This document shows, piece by piece, positions 35,157-43,737 of a stretch of 64,000 nucleotides of DNA. The DNA comes from Gautieria morchelliformis. Lineage: Eukaryota; Basidiomycota; Agaricomycetes; Gomphales; Gomphaceae. How positions within the stretch are numbered: the stretch's first letter is position 1; every line of letters starts with the position of its first letter. Both the position numbers and the translations under genes were made by a program. The stretch spans positions 26,968-90,967 of the forward strand of contig WHVA01000466.1 of NCBI GenBank assembly GCA_015179125.1. The letters are read 5' to 3'. Below the pieces are notes generated by a model. It searched no databases, was not told the DNA's origin, and worked only from the letters and a program-made list of their open reading frames with translations.

Positions 35157-35560
35157 AGGGGAAGGGGGAGGGGTGCCACCGACGGTCAGCAGTCGGACAG
35201 GGACCGTGCCCCCAGGCGCAATGACGGCCAGACTTGTGTGCCCAGACAGCACCCTAGGAATACTGCGGCTGGCCCTAGCCAGCCTGCACCCGCCGCGAAG
35301 GCCGCTGCTCCACCACCGGCTGCAAACGTGTCCGAACCTGGTATGTTACCTGATAATCCACGCTCAACACTGTCAGCCGCTGACGAACGAGCGTTCTAAG
35401 CCATGGTCCAGCAAATCATCAACGGCGTGGCCGAATTGGCCACTGGAACCGAAGAAGACGATATGCTGGACGCCGCCGACTAGATACCAGGGTTAGTACT
35501 CACTTTCTTTGCTTGATTCAGGGATAAGGTGTTCACTACCTTGTAGCGAAGGAGGGCAAG

Positions 35561-35796
35561 TGTAAGGACCCGGGCTAGCTTACTAACGCCGAGCCCTTAC
35601 AGACTCCGACCAGCTAAAGATAGAACTAGAAAAACATATAAGATCAGACAAATTTCCTGTATATAATTCGAGACTCTTAGCACCCACCTATCGAAGGTTG
35701 ACTCAGACTGGTTATAACGAGTGCAGCACCTCTTAAGAACTCGGTTTTCTCAGTCTGTCACAAAAAACTTTGAGCTCCGACACACACTTCCTTACA
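35561..35796 (+). repeat. 3' LTR of Gypsy E4
   Basis: 236 bp with ends TGTAAGGA...TCCTTACA, preceded by a purine-rich tract (GCGAAGGAGGGCAAG) that fits a polypurine tract. No matching 5' LTR near 20.5 kb. Confidence 0.75.
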
Positions 35797-36547
35797 GGAC
35801 AGGACGGGGCGGGACGCGGACCTTGAAACCAAGCCGGGTCCGACTGCGATATGGTATTTTTATCTTATGGGTTTGCGTGGGGCTGGCTAAGAGACTGAGT
35901 CCGTTAGGACTACTAGGCAAGCTCTATGTACGTGAACTTAGATCTTGCCGTGGGCTTCGGAGGGGAGAGGCGAGAGCAATCTGGGTGCTGCCAACCAAAA
36001 TTACTGCGCTGCACCATGTATACGGGAACGCCCGAGTTCACGTGACCCCCCGTAATCCCTCGAGCGTGACGGTGCCGAGGGGGGAAAACTCCACCACCCA
36101 AACACGCTAAACGGAAAAGGGAGTGGCGGGTGGTAAGAGAGGTTTTTACTCCAAGGTATTGCTTGGAGGGGGCAGTAGCGGTGAAAGCACTTGTAACAGC
36201 AGCTTAGTGAGCTTAGCTATTCCGTCCGTTAATCAGCCCTGCTGCAGCGTTCGGCCCTCGCAAACTCATCCGAACCGCAAACTATTCGTACTTCGGCATG
36301 CTGTAAAGGACAATAGAGCATCGATAGAAATTAGGTTTTACCATAATAGCTACTGATTAATCGATTAATGTCATGTGTTCATGGTCTTCTCTTGAATTGA
36401 GCTGTTATAGTGCCCCTTCCATTGTCCCCACAAAGGGAAGGTGACACGTGATGAGCATTGTTCAAATCCTACATATAGGTATAGTAGACCTGGCCTACCC
36501 TCAAACCGTCATCGTTCATCTTTACCATTGTAGTACTGTCGCTCACA
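35797..36547. other. Intergenic region with direct repeat copy 1 (35983-36408)
   Basis: No gene. 35983-36408 is a non-coding repeat of about 420 bp whose second copy lies at 37683-37941 plus 40825-40957 (shared: GGGTGCTGCCAAC, CTCCACCAC.CAAACACGCTAAA, CTTCGGCATGCTGTAAAGGACAATAGAGCATC). A TATA-like CATATAGGTATAG at about 36472 and a pyrimidine-rich stretch before 36548 could belong to a promoter for the next ORF. Confidence 0.6.
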
Positions 36548-37294
36548 ATGGAACATTATCGGTTGCCCTCATTGGAAACGCTTGGATTATTACATCCTCA
36601 TCCTATCGACTTCGAGGACCGCGAGCTATTCACCCAACCGATACGCCTCGCCCCTCTAGGCTTGGGGCCAGTGACCCTGGTAGCACCAATCCCCCTCCTG
36701 CACCCGGCGCTCCTGCAGTCCTTCCCCGCGTTCCCGCAGCCCTTCCCCGCGTTCCCGCAGCCCTTCCCCGCGTTCCCGCAGCCCTTCCCCGCGTTCCCGC
36801 AACACCCATTCCTACCACCGCTTCCGCTGCCGCCGCTCCACAGCCCCGCGCTTCCGCCGCCGCCGCCACCCGCTACCCCGACGCCCTCATCCCCACAAGG
36901 CGACCGAGCATCATCACCACCATTCACGTCTCAAGCGGACCGCGACCGCCGCCGAAAGGGCAAAGCAAAGGCAAGGTTTAAGAGCGAAGAGCTCCCTGGT
37001 CGCGTATATCGCGGGGGCAGCCGCCCTCGCAAAAAACCACACACATTTACCTCTGTGGATCCGCAGCCCGATTTGGGTGCGGGGCCCAGCAGGATGCTGC
37101 GGGTCTCTGCAAGGGACCGCAGCGAGTCGAGAGGAGTTTCGGAGGGGAGAGGAGCTGAATGGAGAAGAGCTGACGAGGGTACGAGCGGAGACGCCGTACA
37201 GGGAGACCGTGGGATAACCCTGAGGAAGCTGTGCCAGTACACGTTCCCGCTGGGGCCAAAAGGTAGGCCAAGAGTGCGGGAGTGCGACTGGTGA
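36548..37294 (+). CDS. Hypothetical proline-rich protein with a four-fold 7-residue repeat
   Basis: 248 codons, ATG at 36548 after a pyrimidine-rich leader, TGA at 37292-37294. Residues about 57-84 are four copies of QPFPAFP (first copy QSFPAFP), encoded by a nearly perfect 21-bp tandem repeat at 36716-36799. A Pro-rich stretch follows to residue 118, then a basic, disordered-looking half (DRDRRRKGKAKARFKSEE) and a more ordered C-terminus (LRKLCQYTFPLGPKGRPRV). No signal peptide, membrane segment or known domain is seen. It is the only ORF here outside a transposon and outside the NLR remnants. GC-rich composition keeps several other frames open over the repeat, so coding is not proven. Function unknown. 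It sits between two copies of a 420-bp repeat. Confidence 0.5.
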   Translation: MEHYRLPSLETLGLLHPHPIDFEDRELFTQPIRLAPLGLGPVTLVAPIPLLHPALLQSFPAFPQPFPAFPQPFPAFPQPFPAFPQHPFLPPLPLPPLHSPALPPPPPPATPTPSSPQGDRASSPPFTSQADRDRRRKGKAKARFKSEELPGRVYRGGSRPRKKPHTFTSVDPQPDLGAGPSRMLRVSARDRSESRGVSEGRGAEWRRADEGTSGDAVQGDRGITLRKLCQYTFPLGPKGRPRVRECDW

Positions 37295-37941
37295 CGTCGT
37301 TTCAACTATTTATGGAGTCGATGTGGCCACGCCGGTAAATGTTTTAAGCTCGCAGGTGATTTTCCAGTTGCGCGGTGGTGGATGACGCCGCGATTGGACT
37401 TGTAGGTGGGAATCTGGGAGGGAGAGCCTGTTCGGAATGTACTCATATATCTGTACTGCAATATTTGTATCAGTCGCGGTGTAGATCACTGATTCCGAGA
37501 TTTTCGTGTTGGGTCCCTCGTGATTTTGGACGGTTGGATCCGCGAAAGGCTTACAGTACTTATGAGTCTGATACTTAGGATCCGATTGGCCAATCGGTCC
37601 CTTCGCCTTTAGATCGAAAACATCCTCCTTTTTGACGGCAAGGATACTACTATTCTTGGGTTTTTGTGATGTGGGTGGCAATGGGTGCTGCCAACACGGG
37701 AAGGCCCGAGGTCACATGACCCCGGAATCCCAGCGTGAATGTATGGAAGGGGGGAAACTCCACCACACAAACACGCTAAAACGGAAAAGGGAGCGGCAGA
37801 TGGAGAGGAGAGAGTTTTTACTCCAGGATATTCCTTGGAGGTAGCAGTAGCGGTGAAAGCAGCTTTCGACGCTACCTGGGCTGAGCTTAGCTAATCCGTC
37901 CGCCCTGCCGCAGCATTCAACTCATCCAAACCGCAATTTTA
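37295..37941. other. Intergenic region ending in direct repeat copy 2 (37683-37941)
   Basis: 37295-37682 shows nothing recognisable. From 37683 the 420-bp repeat starts again, is interrupted at TTA by the Harbinger transposon, and goes on at 40825-40957. It is more compact and diverged than copy 1. Confidence 0.6.
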
Positions 37942-38189
37942 GAGCCCGTTTGACTATGGAATTATATGGAATCACACACCCAAAATGAGATAATGTTAAT
38001 TCCAGATGATTCTGAAAATTGTGTGAGATTGTGTGACCGTTTGGCTGACACAAATTTCGGAGATTGCCAACTTCTGCTATTGCAATTTTCATAGGTAAGT
38101 TGGAATTCTGGTTCTGACCAGAAGTCCTCGTTATTTTGAAAACTGAATCGCCTTCCATCATTACACCAGCTTGCTCTACACACTATGTC

Positions 38190-39288
38190 ATGGCGGTTCC
38201 CAGATCAGACAAGCCAAAAAAGGAAAGTGTTGACTGGACAGCCGAAGAGGAGGCCGAGCTCGTCGCTGTACTCCTCCAAGCACACTCAAGCGGAATCGGG
38301 CTGGAAGGCCACCACTTGGAGTCTTGTTGTCACGGCATTGGCAACGAAGTTCACTCCTGCAGTAGCCAAGAAAATAGGGCCCTGTAAGACGTGCTGGCAG
38401 CGCATAAGTACCTTTTCAATTCTATACTACTGGTTTCTAATCTACTAGTTAGCTCAAGACACATTACAAGATAGTCAAAACCTTGCATGAGCAATCCAGG
38501 TTCGGATGGAATGAGGGCAAGAAGCTTGTCAAGGCATCGAAAGAGGTGTGGGATGCGTATATCCTGGTGAGTACATGTTCCGCGTATCTATTCTAATTGC
38601 TTATTCTATCACAGGCCCACCCGAAGGCAAAACCCTTCCGCAGAAGGAGCTTCCCCCTGTTTGCACAGATGGTGCACCTCATCGATGGTGTTATTGCCAC
38701 TGGTACAGGTGTTTTCAGGAGTAGTTCTCCTATTGTAGGTGATATAGATGAGGGAGATGATGACGACGAAGAATTATCAGACTCGGGGTGTGATGCGCCG
38801 GCAGACGAAGATGGGAATAAAAGTAGTGACGATGAAAGTGATGAAAAGGTGTGAACCGTTCTTTTATTTCACTCGTATGCAGTCCTTCTTACACTATGAA
38901 GGTTACACCAAGCCACAAATCAAAAAAATGCAAGGCTGCCACTGCGACGAAGCCAGCATGCAAACGAGTTCACAAAAGTGGTACTGATGCGATACTTTCC
39001 ATGAGTACTGCTGTCACCTACATGGCAGCAGCCTTGAGTAATCAAGGGAATAGTTCTACTGACCTTTGTGCATCCCCAGTACGTAAGACAAAAGCCATGC
39101 AAATGGTAGAGGACGAAGAGGAAGGGCTCACAGACCTTGAGGTGGTCACCGTGGCTGAGATTTTCATGCCCAATACTGCTGCTGCAGACATGTATCTGGC
39201 AATGTGCAATAACCCCATGCGGCGGCTGTGGTTGGAGGCTCAGATATGTGAAGAAATAGGAACACGGGCAGCTTTATTCGGTATATAG
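38190..39288 (+). pseudogene. Harbinger Myb/SANT-like DNA-binding protein
   Basis: Starts MAVPRSDKPKKESVDWTAEE, a Myb/SANT trihelix-type opening (VDWT.EEEAELV..L). The trihelix continues as SGWKATTWSLVVTALATKF and CKTCWQRIS in the next frame, so one frameshift lies near 38290. A KTLHEQSRFGWNEGKKLVKA segment follows an apparent intron of about 50 bp after 38408. A clear 48-bp intron is 38567-38614 (GTGAGT...CACAG, CTAAT inside) and a short one is probable at 38849-38882. The middle is acidic (GDIDEGDDDDEELSD); the C-terminus ends LWLEAQICEEIGTRAALFGI. In this family the Myb protein binds transposon ends and helps bring the transposase to the nucleus. The tail of the gene faces the transposase gene with 16 bp between them. 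Confidence 0.75.
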
Positions 39289-39304
39289 TCATATCTGAGT
39301 ATCT

Positions 39305-40414
39305 CTATGCACGTCGATGGTTCCCTGTCTCATAGTCCAACCGCAAGGCTTCAGCAATTGCATCACGCCTATATGCTGCCCTTGTGGATTCTGCTCGTGT
39401 GATGCCTACATGAGGTTGCTCCTGCACATGCTCTTTTTGAACTGCATGAGGACCTTTCCCCCCATCCCATTCCATATCATCATCAATGTCATGGGTGCGG
39501 ATAAAGTTATGCAAGATGCAAAGAGCAGAGATGATACGACCCTGCACTGCAATTGGGAACTCATTTGCAAATTGTAGCATGGCAAATTGTTTCTGAGATA
39601 CCCCAAAAATCCTTTCAACCACATTTCGTGCCTGTGTGTGTCACAGATTGAACAGTTCTTTGATAAATATTGGACATAATAAGCCTATGGTTCCACAACT
39701 CACTTGTGCTGACTAGCCTCCCACTCCCGGAGATGGTAGCGAACACCTCGATATGGGACAAGCAATGCATCACATGAGGCAAACCCAGCATCAGCAATGT
39801 AGTACTTCCCAGCTGGTATCTTCAGGTCATGGCACCATGCATCCTCAAAGATTGCACCATCATATGCACTACCCTCCCAGCCAGCAAGGACATAGCAAAA
39901 ATGCATGTCAAATGTACATGCTGCAAGCACATTTTGGGTAACCCCCCCTTTCCTGTTCCGGTAATGTGCCTTGTCCTCACTGGGTGGATGAACATCCAGA
40001 TGTGTCCCATCAATTGCACCTAGTGTGTCCTGAAAGTATGGAAAAAGCTTTGGGTTGCTCTCAATCTCTTCAGCAAGTGGTGTGTTCTCGTCAGGGAGTT
40101 GGACATAGGTATTATAGAATGGGGTCGTGGTGAGAGCTTCGAGTACTCTGTGAAAGCATCTAGGGACATGGTCAAAACAGGTGATCATATATGGTGTCTC
40201 CACTTCGCTGAAAGCATTCAGCAAGTTTCCTATTAGACAGGTTGGTTATGGCTGTGTACAAGAAAATAGCAACTTGTTCCTCCAAGCAAATGTAGCGGGT
40301 ATGGCCCAGTAGACTTTTGCTTGCAAGCTCCAGGCACAACGCTTGAAATACATGTTTATGCATGCCAAGTTGGTCCTTCATACATTGTGGATTGCCATCC
40401 AGAAGTTCCTTCAC
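39305..40414 (-). pseudogene. Harbinger transposase (DDE_Tnp_4-type nuclease)
   Basis: On the minus strand the N-terminal helix-turn-helix region (MKELLDGNPQCMKDQLGMHK, EEQVAIFLYTAITNLSNRKL) is followed by the nuclease: GAIDGTHLDVHPP (first Asp), YRNRKGGVTQNVLAACTFD, GWEGSAYDGAIF, YYIADAGF (second Asp), and NVVERIFGV (Glu). The C-terminal tail reads ALCILHNFIRTHD. The N-terminal and nuclease parts are in different frames, changing near 40200. In the stretch before the Glu motif the family's usual Arg codon reads TGA (about 39642, L-stop-HTQARN), as expected from C-to-T change at a CpG. An intron is likely near 39660-39705. The three catalytic residues are intact, but the frame change and stop argue against a working enzyme. 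Confidence 0.85.
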
Positions 40415-40821
40415 CTAGCCCCATCCTGACAGTACTGAATTATGGTGTGGTTTTTTATCTAAGTACCTTTTTTGATGGAATGTTGCCGTATTAGCAAGGG
40501 CACCAGTAAGCAACAACAAAGCGGCCTTTCAGTGTTTCTGGAGCCTCTCCAACATGCCCAGTCTCAATCAGGAATGTACTGGCGCCATTGCTTTCTTCGA
40601 AATGGTGTGGTGGCAGTGGTGCAGAGGAAAAATTCTGTGTCACATGACAGAATTTCAGTTTGGAGTGTTCGGCTGCCTTCGGTGAAATTGAGCAAAATCA
40701 CGCATTTTGAGTGTCGTGTTCGGTGGGCTGAAACTGAGCAAATGAGATCACAATACTGCACCACCCGAATTGACATTGTGTTTTCTAATTGCAAATTACA
40801 ATTCCGCCGCCGAACGAGCTC

Positions 40822-41196
40822 TTAGAACACTATTTGTGCTTCGGCATGCTGTAAAGGACAATAGAGCATCAATAGAAATTAGGTTTTACCAATAGCTACT
40901 GATCAATGTCATTTGTTCATGGTCTTCTCAATAAGAAACCTTGAATTGAGCTATTATCACTGCACTTCGCTCCAGATTACGGTCGACCAATATCTGGATG
41001 ATTTTTCGATTGGAGCTCTCTTGGACCCATACCACCACCTTCTATAATTTTCCCACGGTCTGACAGGCCTAGTTCAGCCTCGCAGACCCAAGGACAGGCC
41101 CAAGACAGCTAAGTCTTCTCTCTTTTCGCACGTGCACTGATACATCCACACGCATCCACGAAAATCAATGCCGACCCCCCCACCATTCCTGCTAGT
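40822..41196. other. End of direct repeat copy 2 and probable 5' leader of the LINE
   Basis: 40825-40957 completes the 420-bp repeat. After about 40958 sequence unrelated to copy 1 leads into LINE ORF1. It is taken as LINE 5' UTR, but no sharp boundary could be fixed. Confidence 0.5.
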
Positions 41197-42627
41197 TTGC
41201 AATTGCAGGGAGTGGGGACTTTGGCGCCCAACCAAGTCATCCCGCAAAACAGAAACATCCACTCGCCGACACCTGCACCCGATCCAGGTGACCCAGTAGC
41301 CATTCTGAACACCAGAGAGATTAGTGAAAGCAACAAAACCGACATATCTGCTCTAGCCACAGCACTCAAATCCTTTGGCGACTTCAAATGTGGCACCTCC
41401 TGGAACCTAGGCAAGGAAGGCGCTACACAGCTGGTCACCATCACTAAGCTGCTGAGAGAGGCATCGCACCTGTACGGCAACAACAGAGTTGCGACCCACG
41501 CCAACCTGTGACAGACTGTCACCGACATCAAAGAAGCAGTCGCCTCTGCCCATGGTCAGCCCTCCTCAGCCCCGGCCGGAGTCTCCTATGCCGCTGCCGC
41601 CAAACGAGGCCTAAGCACAGTATCCCAGGGCAACATTCAAAAGCAGAAGATGGTTGCAGAGCTGCAGCAGAAGCAGATTTTCTTATCGATGAAGAATGTT
41701 CCGAAGGATGCTGCCATCTTCAAGTGGGAGCCGGCAGTTATCACACAGTACTGTAGCGATATTATTGCTAACTATTTTGAGGACAGCCCAGACGACGCCA
41801 TGCCAATAGCCACACCTCTCCAAGGCATCACCAAGTCGGCAATTGGCAACATCACGCTTACCTTCAAGTCTGCGGCAGACTCGACACTGAAACGCTCATT
41901 CGCGGTCGTGGCACACAATGTCCCCATGTCATTCTGGTCCAAAATAGAGGATCTGAAACAAGCTATAGATGATCTCGAAACAGGTAACACTGACAATGCG
42001 CTGGATGGGTGACAAATGGCCAACATAGCCTGGCTCAGCAGCATGGACTCCCGTGACAGGACCAAGTGCAGCCCACTTATGATCAGCTACAAAACTAAGG
42101 CAGCGGCAAATGCGGCTATCAAAAATGGACTAGTTATTGAGGGTGTACTCTGCAACATGAGCATCTATATCCCGCGACCCCCACAATGCTTCCAGTGCCA
42201 AGACTGGGGCCACCGGGCAACGGGGTGTACAGGGGAGGCACACTGCGGCCGATGCACTGGGCCACATGCCACTAACAACCACACCTGCTCACACAATCTA
42301 CCATGCCCCCAGGACAAAGCTGTGGCATCGACAGACCCAAGTGCGCCAATTGTCAAGGCGACCATCCTAGCTGGACCCACACATGCCCGGCAGCAAAGGC
42401 CGCCATTGAAGCTCAAACATATAAGGATGAGTACACAACAGGAAAATATGAAGCTCACATGCCCTTCACCTTTGCAGATGTTGACTATAGCCCAAACCGA
42501 CGCACTGCTACACAACCCCATACTCCCTCTCCGCATCCCGGCCAATCCCAACTCCAGATCAACTACATTCCTGCTACCTCCCCCTTGGGCCCCAATGTCT
42601 GAACACGCCCAAAGGAAGAACCTGTGA
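41167..42627 (+). pseudogene. LINE ORF1 protein (zinc-knuckle nucleic-acid-binding)
   Basis: The frame reads KINADPPTIPASLQLQGVG and continues for about 480 codons; no ATG is seen at its start (one frame-matched TTG at 41197). Middle part: SYAAAAKRG, then a helical segment (SFWSKIEDLKQAIDDLE). C-terminal knuckles are CFQCQDWGHRATGC and CGRCTGPHATNNHTC. A third, CANCQGDHPSWTHTC, is in another frame, showing a frameshift near 42300. TGA stops lie at 41509-41511 and 42010-42012. Such proteins coat LINE RNA and act as chaperones during target-primed reverse transcription. The stop codon is about 55 bp before the ORF2 start codon. Confidence 0.8.
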
Positions 42628-42684
42628 ATCAAACAGCAAAATTGCAAGCATTCTAAAGACATCACCCTCTCTCTCCTGAACATG

Positions 42685-42899
42685 TGTAAAGGATGTTGAT
42701 CTTAAGACCTTGTATCACAAGGGTACTACAGAACTTGACCAATGAGTGGTATTCTGAATGCTACGTAGTGACAGGTAAGAGTAAGATGCGATGGGAACCG
42801 CTGGCCAGTTCCCACGCATAAACTATACAGTGGGTCCCTAAGGGTCCCACTGGGATTATGTAATAACTATTGTACATGTAGATACATAGGTTATTTACA
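42685..42899 (-). repeat. 3' LTR of Gypsy E1
   Basis: 215 bp. It has a 17-bp stretch (around 42860-42880) that the other LTR lacks. It is followed on the plus strand by CCCTCCCCCTCT, the complement of a polypurine tract, which sets the orientation. Confidence 0.9.
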
Positions 42900-42967
42900 C
42901 CCTCCCCCTCTATAGACAACTATAGGGGTCAACTACGACTCATAGAGGTCATCCATAATGGAGTCCT

Positions 42968-43372
42968 CTAGAGTGGCTGATACGATGACGTCATCATCGT
43001 ACGGGGCCAGTGGAGCATGTGACTCCTCCAGGGGCACCTCCACGTCATCGGTGGTGATGGGGTGAGGCTGGTCGGCGTCGCCACTAGCGACGGTACCTGC
43101 TTGGGTGGGTTGAGCTGAGCGTGAGTGAGGGGTCGCGGCACCGCGGCCCTCACATGGCTGGTCTCGAGGACCTTTTGTTGGCCCTCACGGGCGGCAGCAC
43201 TGAATGCTGCTCCGGTGATGCTGCGTTGAACATAGTGTTCAATGCGTGCCACTCGCTCGCGAATGACCCCCGTGTGGCGGGCCAACCATCTTGCGATCTC
43301 GGCGAGGGGGATGTCGGGGCTGGTTTGGCCCCCAACGGGGAATGGGCCCGTGATGGAGAGCCACAGGGTGGT
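42968..43372 (-). pseudogene. Accessory frame 2 of Gypsy E1, C-terminal side of the G2 insertion
   Basis: This is the element-strand region between the G2 insertion and the 3' LTR. It carries VQRSITGAAFSAAAREGQQK and VLETSHVRA, matching E2's 5598-6293. The tail is acidic and Ser/Pro-rich. The other side of the same frame lies at 49902-50464. Fossil. Confidence 0.6.
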
Positions 43373-43737
43373 TGTCAGGGTTCACGCATTTCCTTCCACA
43401 AGTTTCTATTTCCTTCCATGAGTTTCCATAACCTTCCGTCACATTCTGTCACATGTCACATTCTGTCACATTCCGTCACCTTCCGTAACCTTCTACAAGT
43501 TTCCGTCTCCCCTATTATGTAAGCCTTGCCAGCACTATAAGACTGTAGCCTGTGTGGTGGCGTTTCCTCAGCTTGATCTCTGAGGATACCCACTACACAG
43601 GCAAGTCCCCATGTATCTATCGTTGGTAGAGTTATAAACTGAGGATACCCACTACACAGTTGGTCATTGTCCTAGTATCGGCTCTTATCTCCTTGAGTAT
43701 CTTTGGTTGTGGCTTCGTCATTAGTGTTGCCCTCACA
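43373..43737 (+). repeat. 5' LTR of Gypsy G2
   Basis: 365 bp, TGTCAGGG...CCTCACA. It contains a short-period CACATTCTGT-type tandem run and a repeated GAGGATACCCACTACACAG block. Identical by eye to the 3' LTR except that the latter has one more 17-bp unit. Confidence 0.92.

Larger units (their letters stand above)
20777..35796 (+). mobile_element. Ty3/Gypsy element E4, 5' LTR missing, carrying solo LTR M and complete element G4
   Basis: Plus strand: gag 20777 to about 23070 (capsid-like region around 22150-22650; CCHC knuckle CFLCRQQGHLSQDC), a linker frame of unknown role to about 23550, and protease about 23930-24290 (LLDSGSLADFIS). Reverse transcriptase follows at about 24400-25100 (VYLDDIIVYS), RNase H to about 25700, and integrase about 26400-27500 (HAHSLLAHLGG..., CESCHIC, TDGGTERANR). 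A 3' frame lies at 28218-28976 and 35162-35482. The 3' LTR is 35561-35796. Broken: roughly ten breaks besides the two insertions. Confidence 0.85.
37942..40821. mobile_element. PIF/Harbinger DNA transposon, two-gene, probably inactive
   Basis: 2880 bp with imperfect TIRs (GAGCCCGTTTGAC left; GAGCTCGTTCGGC on the opposite strand at the right) and TTA duplications (37939-37941, 40822-40824). It carries a Myb/SANT-type gene on the plus strand (38190-39288) and a DDE transposase gene on the minus strand (39305-40414), tail to tail. Two genes and TTA target sites are the family's hallmarks. Both genes carry at least one lesion, so a dead or nearly dead copy. Confidence 0.9.

Noticed and set aside
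36598-36981. Alternative plus and minus frames over the 21-bp minisatellite
   Set aside because: A repeat of 21 bp keeps every frame open if one unit lacks stops; the frame with longer non-repeat coding on both sides was chosen.
35983-40957. The 420-bp direct repeats as LTRs of a gene-carrying element
   Set aside because: No TG..CA ends, no target duplication, no polypurine tract found; kept only as an open question.
43430-43500. Short-period TGTCACATTC repeats in the G2 LTR as a CRISPR-like or satellite array
   Set aside because: Only a few 17-bp-type units without spacers, inside an LTR; replication slippage explains them.
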